Source of the DNA: Fibrella forsythiae
GTDB lineage: Bacteria > Bacteroidota > Bacteroidia > Cytophagales > Spirosomataceae
NCBI RefSeq assembly: GCF_017353175.1
Contig: NZ_JAFMYW010000007.1
Coordinates: forward strand, 62,001 to 126,000
Direction: 5' to 3'
Length of the DNA stretch: 64,000 bases
This document shows, one piece after another, positions 1 through 8,717 of the stretch (position 1 is its first letter; each line of letters opens with the position of its first letter). The notes beneath the pieces were generated by a model. It searched no databases and was not told where the DNA came from. It saw only the letters and a program-made list of their open reading frames with translations. The position numbers were made by a program, and so were the translations under genes.

Positions 1-228
1 GAAATAGCGGCCCTGTTCAGTGGAGTTGGTAAGGGCGAAACACCAATCGCCATCATCCAGAATGGGACCACTCCGCAACAACGTGTTGTCGTTGGAAGTA
101 TTCGTACCATCGTTGACGACGTTGCCCGGTCGGGAATAGATAACCCGGCAGTGATCGTCATTGGTGCTGTAGCCGCCTTAGCAACGGCTCCCGAAAACGC
201 CCGTTTTTTCGTAAATTTGCAAGCGTAA
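1..228 (+). CDS. cobA: Uroporphyrinogen-III C-methyltransferase (SUMT), C-terminal fragment
   Basis: The frame is open from base 1 and stops at TAA 226-228, giving the last 75 residues of a protein whose start lies outside the window. The reading contains AIIQNGTTPQQRVVVGSI followed by PAVIVIGAV. This matches the C-terminal half of tetrapyrrole methylases of the SUMT type, which use two SAM molecules to make precorrin-2 on the route to siroheme and cobalamin. The QNGTTPxQR stretch is the best-conserved C-terminal element of that family. The tail after GAV is longer than in minimal SUMTs (about 20 further residues, Ala-rich). The distinction from other CobA-like methylases rests on this fragment only. 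Confidence 0.8.
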   Translation, partial: EIAALFSGVGKGETPIAIIQNGTTPQQRVVVGSIRTIVDDVARSGIDNPAVIVIGAVAALATAPENARFFVNLQA

Positions 229-234
229 TACTTG

Positions 235-336
235 ACCTCACCCCCAACCCCTCTCCTACTGAGAGGGGAGCCGCGCCAGCGTAGCTCTGCTGCTGAATAG
301 CTCCCCTCTCAGCAGGAGAGGGGTCGGGGGTGAGGT
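235..336. repeat. Long imperfect inverted repeat between cobA and trhO
   Basis: The left arm starts ACCTCACCCCCAACCCCTCT at 235 and the right arm ends in the near-complement GGGGTCGGGGGTGAGGT at 336. Arms of roughly 35 bases flank a loop of about 30 bases, with an inner GAGAGGGGAG/CTCCCCTCTC pair. Elements with this CCTCACCCCC-type arm are dispersed in many bacterial genomes. Here it could fold as a transcription barrier for the upstream gene or be a small non-autonomous repeat. There is no following T-run on either strand. Confidence 0.75.
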
Positions 337-346
337 AAAACTTGCC

Positions 347-1306
347 ATGAAACCATACCGCGTCCTTTTATACTATTTCTATACGCCCATTGCTGATCCC
401 GAACAGTTCAGGGAAGAGCAGCATCAGCTTTGCCTTAAGTTGAATTTGCTGGGCCGCATCATTGTTGCGCCCGAAGGGTTGAACGGCACCGTTTCTGGTC
501 TTGCCATTGATTGCGATGCCTATATGGAAGCCGTTCGGTCCGATCCGCGGTTTGCAGCCATTGAGTTTAAAGTGGATGCGCATGAAGCGCACGCCTTTCA
601 GAAACTTCACGTTCGGGTAAAGCCCGAAATTGTCCATTCGGAATTACCGGTGAATCCATTGGAGCGGACAGGAACGTACCTGGAACCTGCCGAATTTAAG
701 GCCATGAAAGACGACCCGGATGTGGTGCTGGTCGATATGCGGTCGAACTACGAGCACAGCGTGGGTAAGTTTAGCGGAGCCGTCACGTTCGATATGGAAA
801 ATCTGCGCGAGCTACCCGACCATGTTGGTGAGATTGCGCATTTGAAAGATAAAAAGATCATTACCTATTGCACCGGTGGCATCAAGTGCGAGAAAGCATC
901 GGCTTACCTCCTATCGCAGGGGTTTGAGAATGTGTACCAATTACACGGGGGCATTATTAAGTACGGTTTGGAGAACACGGGCGAAGGGTTTGACGGTCAA
1001 TGTTACGTGTTCGACAACCGGCTGGCAGTCGATGTGAACCAGGTGAACCCAACGGTGATCTCGACATGCTATCGGTGCGGTACCATCAGCAGTCGCATGG
1101 TTAACTGCGCCAGCCCCGCTTGTAACAACCACGTGCCGCTTTGCGAAGCCTGTGGCGATGCCCACGCAGGTACGTGTACGGATGACTGCAAGCATGATCC
1201 ACTCCTACGTACCTATGACGGTACGGGCTATTACAGCAAAAAATCGGTTGGTTACACACCGGAACAAGGTTACAAAAGTCGTCAGCGTAGTCAATTAGAG
1301 GCCTAG
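347..1306 (+). CDS. trhO: TrhO/YceA-type rhodanese-related sulfurtransferase (tRNA U34 hydroxylation)
   Basis: The protein has 319 residues, the normal length for Bacteroidota members of this family. The N-terminal acylphosphatase-like region carries APEGLNGTVSG (about 41-51). The central rhodanese domain has VDMRSNYEHSVGKFSGA (129-145) and the active-site loop CTGGIKCEKA with C175 and C181. The C-terminal part is Cys-rich (CYRCG, CASPACNNH, CEACG), probably a structural metal site. TrhO enzymes are known to hydroxylate uridine-34 of certain tRNAs without needing oxygen as a prephenate-type cofactor, and act in the cytoplasm. The start ATG sits 10 bases after a hairpin repeat with no clear ribosome-binding site. 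A strong hairpin terminator follows, so it is probably monocistronic. Confidence 0.93.
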   Translation: MKPYRVLLYYFYTPIADPEQFREEQHQLCLKLNLLGRIIVAPEGLNGTVSGLAIDCDAYMEAVRSDPRFAAIEFKVDAHEAHAFQKLHVRVKPEIVHSELPVNPLERTGTYLEPAEFKAMKDDPDVVLVDMRSNYEHSVGKFSGAVTFDMENLRELPDHVGEIAHLKDKKIITYCTGGIKCEKASAYLLSQGFENVYQLHGGIIKYGLENTGEGFDGQCYVFDNRLAVDVNQVNPTVISTCYRCGTISSRMVNCASPACNNHVPLCEACGDAHAGTCTDDCKHDPLLRTYDGTGYYSKKSVGYTPEQGYKSRQRSQLEA

Positions 1307-1400
1307 GTAACTGATCAGCTACCGCTTAGTTGATTTTCAGACACATGACTCTGTAAGTCACCACCCGGATTATACTGAGATTAAAATAGACACGTTTATC

Positions 1401-1434
1401 AAACCGAAAAGGCAGAACCCTTTTCGGTTTTTTT
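1401..1434 (+). terminator. Rho-independent terminator after trhO
   Basis: AAACCGAAAAGG pairs with CCTTTTCGGTTT around a 6-base loop, followed directly by a T-run (TTTT at 1431-1434). It lies 95 bases after the trhO stop codon and points rightward. Confidence 0.88.
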
Positions 1435-1786
1435 ATGCCTATCCAGTGCAACGAACGTATCTATTGGGGAATCCTTTTACCATGGATAGCCGCTACCTCT
1501 CCAGCCGTACCTGGCGATCCTGACTCCTAATAAGGAGCCGAAGGCTGTAAATGCCCGGTCTCGCAACTTTTACATGTTGCTTACAATCTTTTACTGTTTT
1601 TCGACATCTATCAGCCCAATCAACTTCTACTTGCAATCGGTTCCTACAATTGATTTTGACCTTGTTTTTATGCAATCTCACCGGGCAATGCATCTCATTG
1701 AAAGCCATCCGTCCCCCTGTCGTACCGCTCAAACTATATTTATAGTTAAAATACCTTAACCCAGGCTACGCGATTAATTGCGTGCC
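1435..1786. other. Non-coding stretch between trhO terminator and outer-membrane barrel gene
   Basis: About 350 bases without a convincing gene. Short reading frames of 60-80 codons occur on both strands, but their translations look like chance frames and lack plausible starts. The final part before the next gene is AT-rich (TATATTTATAGTTAAAATACC) and likely belongs to the promoter of the receptor gene. Confidence 0.5.
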
Positions 1787-1794
1787 TACATTTG
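1787..1794 (+). promoter_or_regulatory. Bacteroidota-type -7 box upstream of the outer-membrane barrel gene
   Basis: TACATTTG matches the TAnnTTTG -7 element used by Bacteroidota primary sigma factors. It ends 30 bases before ATG 1825, which would give a short leader. No clear TTTG -33 box is visible at the usual distance. Confidence 0.4.
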
Positions 1795-1824
1795 GCCTAT
1801 TGCTTCTCTATCTCTCTACTGCGT

Positions 1825-4680
1825 ATGAAAAACCGCCTACTCGTTTTCTTCTTTTTTTGTCTCTTTTCCAGTGCCGCTTTCGCACAAACGGCACCAACGC
1901 GTTTTACGCTTCAGGCCACCGTTACCGACACGTTGGGGACCAAGCTGAATTCTGTGACCGTCATGCTCCAGACGGGTAAAGATTCAGTGCTAACCAGCTT
2001 TGGCCGCACCGATGAAACGGGCAAGTTTTCGCTGAAAGGTATAAAGCGAGGTACGTACATCCTGAAGATTACGTACGTGGGCATGATGCCGCTGAACCAG
2101 AAGGTCAATTTCGACACCGATCAGACGGTTGATCTGGGCACAATCAAGCTCAAGCCGATTGCCAAAGAATTGTATGAAGTAGTGGTAAAAGCAGCCCGCG
2201 CACCCCTGACCATTCGCGGCGATACGGTCGAATATGACACTCGTGCGTTCAAGGTGCCACCAGGATCATCCGTTGAGGATTTGCTCCGGAAATTACCAGG
2301 CGTGATTGTCGACCGCGAAGGGAATATTCGGGCGCAGGGTCAGGAAGTGAAACGGGTGACCGTAGATGGTAAGCAGTTTTTCAGCGATGACCCGAAAACC
2401 GCCACTAAAAACTTGCAGGCCGAGGCCATTTCGAAAGTGCAGGTATTCAGCGACAAAACTGAGAAAGCCAAATTAACCGGCGTTGACGATGGCACGAAAG
2501 AGAAGACGATGAACCTCGAATTGAAGGAAGAATTCAAGAAAGGTGGCTTCGGAAAAATTACGGGTGGAGCCGGGCCGGCCAGTAATCTGCCCGCCCGCGC
2601 CGAGGTACGTGGCAGCTACAATAAATTCGACAAGAAGCAGCAGCTATCACTGATCGGCCTAGCCAACAATACCAACCAGACAGGCCTTTCCTGGGCTGAT
2701 TATCAGGACTTCCGGGGCAGTAACTCCTTTAACTGGAACGACAACGCCGACTTTGGTTTCAGCAGTGGTAACTACTATATAATTGGTGGTGGCGACGATG
2801 AAAGCTTCTCGATTCCCATTACCGGTGGCGACCGGGGCCGAGGGCTATCCGATAACGTGGCAGGTGGCGCCAATTACAACTACGACACCAAGAAAACGAA
2901 GGTCAGCAGCAACTACTACTTCAGCCAGACAAAACTGCGGACTGAAAGCCTAGGTGAGGTGACCAACTTTATTCCGACGGGTGACCTCAACACCACCACA
3001 GCTTCGAATCAGACCACCAAAAACAGCAGCCACCGGTTCAGTTTCCGCCTGGAAAAGCAGCTGGACACGTTGAATACGTTGGTCTTTTCGACCAGTGGCC
3101 GCTACAACACCAGCACTGCATTGTTGCTGAGCACCCGTGATATTCGCCGGATTCTGAACACAGCCACCACGCCAACCACCTCGAACACGACCGTGAATAG
3201 CCGGAATGGTCAGTCGTTCGGGCTATCTAACGCGCTGATCTACCGGCATAAGTTCATGAAGAAAGGCCGCAGTTTCGCCGCTAGTGCTAACTACGAATTG
3301 AGCAGCAGCGACGGTACGCTGGACCTGGAAGCCAGAAACCGATTCTTTGAAGCAACTGACATTAATGATCAGCTTCGGATCATCAGTCAGTTGCAGTCGA
3401 CCAACAGCAACGTATCTCAGTACAAAGCCAGTCTGTTGTTTGTTGAGCCGCTGTCGAAGAAGTTCTTCTGGGAGTCGTTCTATAATTTCAGCCTGCGCTA
3501 TGACGAGGTCGATCGGAACGTGTTGAACACCCAGACCGACACGCCAACCCGCAACGATTCACTGAGCCGTTATTACACGAACACGTACCTGTATAACCGG
3601 CTGGGTACCAGCCTGCGCTATACCAACAAAGGACTGAACCTGGGGATAGGCGGCGCCGTGCAGCAGTTCCAGATCAACGGACAGTACGCGTCTGATCAGA
3701 CGCTCCCGATCCTGGGCCGAATTGACCGTACATTCACCACCTTTGTGCCCAATATGTCAGTCAACTTCGACTTGAAGAACAACAAATACCTGTACGGTGG
3801 GTATAACGTCGGGGTGCAGACGCCAACGTCACGTCAGTTGCAGCCAATCGTTGACAACAGTAATCCGCTGTTTATCACGCAGGGCAATCCAGATCTGTTA
3901 CCCGCCATCACGCACCGGTTGAATTTAGGGTTCAACTACTTCAATCCAGGTTCGTTTACCAACTTCTACGGCGGTGTCAACTACGGCTACAATATCAACC
4001 AGATTGTGTATGGCCAGACGATTGACACGCGCACGCTGATCACCAGCACACGGCCACAGAACATCACGGGCGGTTATAATTTCGGCTACTACAGTTACCT
4101 GAGCTTCCCGCTGAAGAAAACGAAAGCAACCCTTGACCTGGGAGGTAACCTGAATCTTGGTCAACTTATTACGCCTATCAATGGTGTAAATAACCAAACG
4201 AATACGACCAACTATAATGCTAATCTGAAGTTGAGTCTGACACCTGCCGATTGGTTTACGTTCTATGGTAGCGCGGAAGTAGGGATTGGTAATGCCCGCT
4301 ACTCGATCAATACGGCTCAGAATGCACAAACGATCAATAACAGCTACCAAGCCGATGCCAACGTGAAATTGCCGGGGGATATTTACGTCAGTTCATCGTT
4401 CAATTACCAGATTTACCGGAACCAGCGATTTGGGTTCAATCAGGGCATCCCGCTTTGGAACTCAGCCATTTATCGACTTATCGGTAAGGCGAAGCGCATG
4501 GAAGTTCGACTTTCTGCCTACGATATGCTGAACCGGAACGTAAACGTTACGCAGTATGCCGGGCAAAACTCGGTTTCGTCGGAACGGACCCGCACACTGG
4601 CTCGCTACTTCATGTTCAGCATGACCTATAACATGCGCGGCATAAAAGCCAGCGTTCGCCAAAGCAATGGCTGGGATTAA
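1825..4680 (+). CDS. TonB-dependent-receptor-like outer-membrane beta-barrel protein
   Basis: The protein has 951 residues from ATG 1825. This start opens directly on a classical signal peptide (MKNRLLVFFFFCLFSSAAFAQ). The frame also extends to TTG 1792, but that would bury the signal peptide. An N-terminal carboxypeptidase-like beta-sandwich domain (about 25-105, with GRTDETGKFSLKGIKRGTY) is followed by a plug-like region (SSVEDLLRKLPGVIVDREG, then VKRVTVDGKQFFSDDPKTA) and a long barrel of amphipathic strands rich in N, T, Y and F, ending near the C-terminus. The pattern fits the Bacteroidota outer-membrane beta-barrel family often annotated as TonB-dependent. The substrate is unknown. A GLPGLI gene follows on the same strand after a palindromic repeat, an arrangement common in Bacteroidota. 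Confidence 0.88.
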   Translation: MKNRLLVFFFFCLFSSAAFAQTAPTRFTLQATVTDTLGTKLNSVTVMLQTGKDSVLTSFGRTDETGKFSLKGIKRGTYILKITYVGMMPLNQKVNFDTDQTVDLGTIKLKPIAKELYEVVVKAARAPLTIRGDTVEYDTRAFKVPPGSSVEDLLRKLPGVIVDREGNIRAQGQEVKRVTVDGKQFFSDDPKTATKNLQAEAISKVQVFSDKTEKAKLTGVDDGTKEKTMNLELKEEFKKGGFGKITGGAGPASNLPARAEVRGSYNKFDKKQQLSLIGLANNTNQTGLSWADYQDFRGSNSFNWNDNADFGFSSGNYYIIGGGDDESFSIPITGGDRGRGLSDNVAGGANYNYDTKKTKVSSNYYFSQTKLRTESLGEVTNFIPTGDLNTTTASNQTTKNSSHRFSFRLEKQLDTLNTLVFSTSGRYNTSTALLLSTRDIRRILNTATTPTTSNTTVNSRNGQSFGLSNALIYRHKFMKKGRSFAASANYELSSSDGTLDLEARNRFFEATDINDQLRIISQLQSTNSNVSQYKASLLFVEPLSKKFFWESFYNFSLRYDEVDRNVLNTQTDTPTRNDSLSRYYTNTYLYNRLGTSLRYTNKGLNLGIGGAVQQFQINGQYASDQTLPILGRIDRTFTTFVPNMSVNFDLKNNKYLYGGYNVGVQTPTSRQLQPIVDNSNPLFITQGNPDLLPAITHRLNLGFNYFNPGSFTNFYGGVNYGYNINQIVYGQTIDTRTLITSTRPQNITGGYNFGYYSYLSFPLKKTKATLDLGGNLNLGQLITPINGVNNQTNTTNYNANLKLSLTPADWFTFYGSAEVGIGNARYSINTAQNAQTINNSYQADANVKLPGDIYVSSSFNYQIYRNQRFGFNQGIPLWNSAIYRLIGKAKRMEVRLSAYDMLNRNVNVTQYAGQNSVSSERTRTLARYFMFSMTYNMRGIKASVRQSNGWD

Positions 4681-4690
4681 ACGATGTAAC

Positions 4691-4751
4691 GCCGAAGCTC
4701 CAGCTTCGGCAGTGATTGACAGGCCTGGATTACCGAAGCTGGAGCTTCGGT
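4691..4751. repeat. Pair of REP-like palindromes
   Basis: Two 20-bp palindromes, GCCGAAGCTCCAGCTTCGGC (4691-4710) and ACCGAAGCTGGAGCTTCGGT (4732-4751), flank a 21-base spacer. Each is self-complementary, and they are also complementary to each other, so alternative small or large hairpins can form. They resemble REP-type extragenic palindromes and may stabilise or end the upstream transcript. Confidence 0.8.
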
Positions 4752-4772
4752 GCTACAACCCTCAAAAACGCT

Positions 4773-5537
4773 ATGACTCGATTACTTAAACCAGTTCTGT
4801 TTACCCTTCTCTTGCTCACGACGTACCTGTCGGAGGCACAAACCAACCAAACTGAGGGCGTTGTGCTCTATACCCGGCGCACGTTCTGGCCAAAAATCAC
4901 GGCGCGTATGACGTACCTGAGCCAGGAGCAGAAAGACCGAGCGGCCAATACCTGGAAAAATGAAGAGGGAAGCAAAGAAAAGATGAAGCTGACCTTCACG
5001 CCAACTACTAGCTTGTACGGATACGAAAGCGAGTCGAGCGAATCGGAAGATGGCCGCTATACCTGGCGAAACCGGGAGCTAGCCCTTTTCCGTGACTTTG
5101 CCAATGAAAAGCAGGTCGATATTGAGGAGATGTTGGGCAAGGTGTACGTCGTAGAAGACTCGCTACGGGCTCCTTCCTGGAAGATCGGCAATCAGGTTCG
5201 GGAGATTGCTGGCCATATGTGTATCAATGCCACCACAACCGATTCCGTGAAAGATCAGGTATTGACTGCCTGGTTTGCGCAAGATATTCCCGTATCTGCC
5301 GGTCCTGAGCGCATCTGCGGTCTGCCTGGACTGATTCTGGAGCTGGACATCAACAATGGTGACGTTATCATTGAGACCGCCAGTATCACCTTCAAGCCCG
5401 TTGCCGCTGATATTAAACTCCCAAAGGTAAAGAAGCCCAAAAAGCTAGACGAAAAGGGGTACGAAACCATGCTCAAAACATACATTGCCGAGCAGATCAA
5501 GGAGCAACAGAACCCGTATTGGGAGATCCGATACTAG
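4773..5537 (+). CDS. GLPGLI family secreted protein
   Basis: The protein has 254 residues from ATG 4773, which opens on a signal peptide (MTRLLKPVLFTLLLLTTYLSEAQ). The in-frame upstream ATG at 4716 would overlap the palindromic repeat and adds a non-signal extension. The family hallmark appears in ICGLPGLILELD (about residues 188-199), preceded by an AWFAQDIPVSAGPE stretch as usual in this family. GLPGLI proteins are exported Bacteroidota proteins of unknown function that commonly sit next to outer-membrane barrel genes, as here. The C-terminal part is Lys-rich. It probably forms a transcription unit with the barrel gene. Confidence 0.88.
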   Translation: MTRLLKPVLFTLLLLTTYLSEAQTNQTEGVVLYTRRTFWPKITARMTYLSQEQKDRAANTWKNEEGSKEKMKLTFTPTTSLYGYESESSESEDGRYTWRNRELALFRDFANEKQVDIEEMLGKVYVVEDSLRAPSWKIGNQVREIAGHMCINATTTDSVKDQVLTAWFAQDIPVSAGPERICGLPGLILELDINNGDVIIETASITFKPVAADIKLPKVKKPKKLDEKGYETMLKTYIAEQIKEQQNPYWEIRY

Positions 5538-5542
5538 AGTAG

Positions 5543-5652
5543 AAATAGGTTTCAAGTGTCAGGTTTCAAGTCTCCGGTAGCGCTGCTCCAGCCCGCATTA
5601 GGCATCCAGTAGCACTACCAAAGACTTGAAACCTGGCACTTGAAACCTATTT
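5543..5652. repeat. 110-bp element with 31-bp inverted repeats
   Basis: The left arm 5543-5573 (begins AAATAGGTTTCAAGTGTCAG) and right arm 5622-5652 (ends GCACTTGAAACCTATTT) are complementary with a single mismatch over 31 bases. The 48-base centre contains GGTAGCG and AGTAGCACTACC. Within each arm TTTCAAG is repeated. It fills the gap between two genes and could act as a terminator (TTTTT follows at 5650-5654) or be a miniature mobile repeat. Confidence 0.8.
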
Positions 5653-5659
5653 TTGCCTA

Positions 5660-7396
5660 ATGGCATCCGACAAACTCATTATTTACCAACTGCTGCCCCG
5701 GCTATTTGGCAATACCAATACGACAAACCACGCCTGGGGTACACTTGCCGACAACGGCTCAGGTACGTTCGCCGATATTAACGATGCGGCACTCAACAGT
5801 ATAAAAACACTCGGAGCCACGCACATCTGGTATACCGGTGTTCCTGAACATGCCACCATGACCGACTATTCGGTGCATGGGATTAAGCCCGACGATCCGG
5901 CGGTGGTGAAAGGACGCGCGGGATCGCCCTACGCCATAAAAGATTACTACGATGTGGTACCCGATTTTGCTCAGTCGGTGCCCGACCGGATGGCCGAATT
6001 TGAGGCACTGGTGGCACGTACCCACGCTCATGGGCTGAAAGTAATCATTGACCTCGTACCCAACCACGTCGCTCGTCAGTACCGATCGGATGCTAAACCG
6101 ACCGGTATTGCCGACCTGGGCGAAGGGGATGATGTTCGGCAAGCCTTCTCGACCGATAACAATTTTTACTACCTGCCCGGTACCACCTTCGTTGCGCCAT
6201 TTGTACCCGGCATCATTGACGCATATACTCCGCTCTCGAATACGGCCGTGCCTATACATGAGGCACCGGCGAAAGTAACCGGGTCGGGCTCGATCAACGA
6301 AGCGCCGCACATCGACGACTGGTACGAAACGATCAAGCTCAACTATGGCTATAACGTGTTCGATGGCGCGCTTCATACCACTTCGCCTGACTCAACTAAA
6401 CGCCCGGATACATGGTACAAACTGCTCGATATCATGCTGTACTGGGCCGGAAAAGGTGTGGATGGGTTCCGCTGCGACATGGCTCACCTGGTTCCGGTTG
6501 CGTTCTGGCAATGGGTAACGGCTAAGGTCAGAGCAACGTACCCAGCCCACGTCTTCATCGCTGAAATCTACGACCCGGGTTTGTACCGCCCATTCATTTT
6601 CGAAGGCGGCTTCGATTACCTCTACGACAAGGTTGGTCTCTATGATGCACTCCGGCGGCTTATTGAAGGGCATGGGAGCTGTTACGACCTGACGCGCGTG
6701 TGGCAGCAGGAATCAGGCGACTTTGCCGAACATATGCTTCGCTTTCTGGAAACGCACGACGAGCAGCGCATCGCCTCCTCTTTTTTTGCGACTGATCCTG
6801 CACGCGCAATTCCCGCCATGGTGGTAACGGCAACCATGCACACCGGCCCTTACCTCGTTTATTTTGGGCAGGAAGTGGGTGTACGGGGCGAAGACGCCGA
6901 GGGATTCAGCGGCCACGACGGGCGCACCACCATCTTCGACTATTGGGGGCTAACCGACTGGCAGGGGTATCTGAATGGCCATAACTATGACGGCAACGGA
7001 TTAACTGAACAGCAACGCGAGTTGAGAGGCTTCTACGAAAAGCTGGGTACGTTCATTAACGGGTCTGAGGCCATTCGGGAAGGTGCATTTTATGACTTGC
7101 AATGGGCAAACCAGGCAACGGCAGGCTACAATCAACATCGTGTTTTCAGCTATCTGCGCTATACAGACAGCCAAAAGCTATTGATTGTCTGTAATTTTGA
7201 TCAGACGAACGCACTATCGGTTACCCTGAACATACCTGAGCATGCATTGCAGTTGATGCAGATCGCCGGAAACGATACTCTCCTTTTAACCGATCAACTG
7301 CTGACAAAGGAGACCACATCAGGCAGCGGTATGACTGGCATTCCGGTTACGATGCCCCCAACGAGCGTCAGGATTTTTTCACTCAACACAAACTAG
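5660..7396 (+). CDS. GH13 (alpha-amylase superfamily) glycoside hydrolase, cytoplasmic
   Basis: The protein has 578 residues and no signal peptide, so it probably acts on imported or stored alpha-glucans in the cytoplasm. The four classical GH13 regions are present: DLVPNH (131-136), GFRCDMAH with nucleophile D273, AEIYDP with acid/base E302, and ETHDEQ with H366-D367. The N-terminal region IIYQLLPRLFGN resembles the early strand of amylase barrels. A beta-domain lies after about residue 480. Exact specificity (alpha-amylase, neopullulanase or glucosidase) cannot be set from the sequence. The gene begins 7 bases after an inverted-repeat element and is followed 36 bases later by a DUF1460 gene on the same strand. 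Confidence 0.92.
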   Translation: MASDKLIIYQLLPRLFGNTNTTNHAWGTLADNGSGTFADINDAALNSIKTLGATHIWYTGVPEHATMTDYSVHGIKPDDPAVVKGRAGSPYAIKDYYDVVPDFAQSVPDRMAEFEALVARTHAHGLKVIIDLVPNHVARQYRSDAKPTGIADLGEGDDVRQAFSTDNNFYYLPGTTFVAPFVPGIIDAYTPLSNTAVPIHEAPAKVTGSGSINEAPHIDDWYETIKLNYGYNVFDGALHTTSPDSTKRPDTWYKLLDIMLYWAGKGVDGFRCDMAHLVPVAFWQWVTAKVRATYPAHVFIAEIYDPGLYRPFIFEGGFDYLYDKVGLYDALRRLIEGHGSCYDLTRVWQQESGDFAEHMLRFLETHDEQRIASSFFATDPARAIPAMVVTATMHTGPYLVYFGQEVGVRGEDAEGFSGHDGRTTIFDYWGLTDWQGYLNGHNYDGNGLTEQQRELRGFYEKLGTFINGSEAIREGAFYDLQWANQATAGYNQHRVFSYLRYTDSQKLLIVCNFDQTNALSVTLNIPEHALQLMQIAGNDTLLLTDQLLTKETTSGSGMTGIPVTMPPTSVRIFSLNTN

Positions 7397-7432
7397 ACCG
7401 AATACTTTTTGGAAGGTGAACGTCTAACGTAC

Positions 7433-8311
7433 ATGAAAGTAGGACTGCTTTGGCTCGGACTGTTGGCCTCACCCCTGCTGGCGTCAGCTCAGGGTACTGA
7501 TGAATTACGCCAGATTACCATACTACCCGGACGGACAACCGCCGAAACGGCAGTGCAAACCGCCGAAACCTTACTGGGGAAGCCTTATGTGCACCACACG
7601 CTCGACGGCAACGATACCGAGCAATTGGTGGTGAATCTGCACGAGTTCGACTGTTCAACCTTTATTGAAACAACCCTGGCGCTGGCACTGGCCGAGCAGG
7701 AACTACCCGCTAAATACACAACAGCTCAGCTGGAAACGGTTTTTCGACGCTATCTGACAAAGCTACGCTACCGAAATGGTCAGATTGATGGGTACGCCAG
7801 TCGATTGCATTATCTGTCAGACTGGCTTCGCGACAACGAAAAGAAAGGAATCCTTCAGGATGTGACCCGGGAAATTGGTGGCGTTCAGGTGCAGAAAGCC
7901 GTAAACTATATGACAGCCGCCGTACATAAATACCCACCCCTGGCCGACCCTGCCGTTTATAAGCAGATGACTCAGGTTCAATCGGATATTAGCCAGCAGC
8001 CTTTCTACTTTATTCCAAGCAAACTGTTCAGATCGCTGGAAAACAAATTTCGAGAGGGTGACATCGTGATGCTAACGGCAGCCCGGCCGGGTCTGGATAT
8101 GCGGCATGTAGGGTACGCAACCTGGCGTAATGGCCGACTATACCTGCTTCATGCCTCATCAGACTACAAACGGGTAGTGCTTACCCAACAGCCTCTGGCC
8201 GATTATTTACTGGCCAATAAACGCTTGTCGGGCGTTCGGGTAGCGCGGATTAAGCAAACGACCGCCCGAATGGCAGATGCTGTTCCAGGCAGTCTGATTC
8301 AGGCACATTGA
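7433..8311 (+). CDS. DUF1460 family, N-acetylmuramoyl-L-alanine amidase-like exported protein
   Basis: The protein has 292 residues from ATG 7433, which opens on a signal peptide ending near ASAQ (about 20). The frame reaches an ATG-less upstream start at 7409 that would hide it. HEFDCSTFIETT places a catalytic-type C74, and DMRHVGYATW plus LYLLHASS supply H225 and H240, giving the Cys-His arrangement of NlpC/P60-related papain-like folds to which DUF1460 belongs. Such proteins are thought to cut peptidoglycan peptides in the periplasm. The preceding neighbour is a cytoplasmic glycosidase, and no functional link is evident. Confidence 0.88.
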   Translation: MKVGLLWLGLLASPLLASAQGTDELRQITILPGRTTAETAVQTAETLLGKPYVHHTLDGNDTEQLVVNLHEFDCSTFIETTLALALAEQELPAKYTTAQLETVFRRYLTKLRYRNGQIDGYASRLHYLSDWLRDNEKKGILQDVTREIGGVQVQKAVNYMTAAVHKYPPLADPAVYKQMTQVQSDISQQPFYFIPSKLFRSLENKFREGDIVMLTAARPGLDMRHVGYATWRNGRLYLLHASSDYKRVVLTQQPLADYLLANKRLSGVRVARIKQTTARMADAVPGSLIQAH

Positions 8312-8417
8312 TAAATTAGTAACTATATTCTATAGAGATTAAGATAAAGGTATTTTAAACTTTTTGTTACTGTTATACACAAACATTATATATTAGCATC
8401 TTAACCTACCTGTGAAG

Positions 8418-8636
8418 ATGCCTAATCGTAAACAAAACGTTGGTTTTATAGACCGGCTTGTGCGTGGACTGCTGGCAATCGATTTGTTAGCATTGTGCTT
8501 TTCCTCCTTCATTAATGGCGTTGCCGTACTGATTTCAATTATCCTGATTGCCTTATTGGCATATAGTGGCGCAACCGGTCATTGCCCGCTTTACACCACA
8601 CTCGGCCGCAACAGCCGTCACCGTACTGAGCCTTAA
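8418..8636 (+). CDS. DUF2892 (YgaP-like transmembrane) small protein
   Basis: A 72-residue protein. NVGFIDRLVRGLLAIDLL followed by a second hydrophobic segment (VAVLISIILIALLAYS) and the C-terminal GHCPLYTTLG fit the DUF2892 pattern of two membrane helices and a CPLY motif. The start could also be GTG 8412 (two more residues). ATG 8418 was chosen because PNRKQNVG directly precedes the family core. The role is unknown. It stands alone between a DUF1460 gene and a very long hairpin, with an AT-rich upstream region (TTTTTGTTACTGTTATAC). Confidence 0.85.
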   Translation: MPNRKQNVGFIDRLVRGLLAIDLLALCFSSFINGVAVLISIILIALLAYSGATGHCPLYTTLGRNSRHRTEP

Positions 8637-8642
8637 CAAGCG

Positions 8643-8702
8643 CTCACAAACGCAAAAATGCCCCGTTCTTCATCGAAAACGGGGCATTTTTGCGTTTGTG
8701 AG
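8643..8702. terminator. Very long perfect hairpin, terminator of the DUF2892 gene
   Basis: CTCACAAACGCAAAAATGCC (from 8643) pairs with the complementary 3' arm ending TGCGTTTGTGAG at 8702. The stem is about 25 bp with a loop of about 9 bases (CTTCATCGA). A T5 run lies inside the 3' arm and a matching A5 inside the 5' arm, so it could stop transcription in both directions. The next gene's -7 box begins only 4 bases later. Confidence 0.82.
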
Positions 8703-8705
8703 GTG

Positions 8706-8713
8706 TATCTTTG
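8706..8713 (+). promoter_or_regulatory. Bacteroidota -7 box (TATCTTTG)
   Basis: TATCTTTG exactly fits TAnnTTTG and ends 5 bases before ATG 8718, so the message would be nearly leaderless. A TTTTTG lies 13 bases upstream inside the terminator hairpin, which is closer than the usual -33 spacing. Confidence 0.5.
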
Positions 8714-8717
8714 GCCT

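Noticed and set aside
1493-1759. Several 60-80 codon frames on both strands after trhO
   Set aside because: They overlap each other and lack start context and recognisable content.
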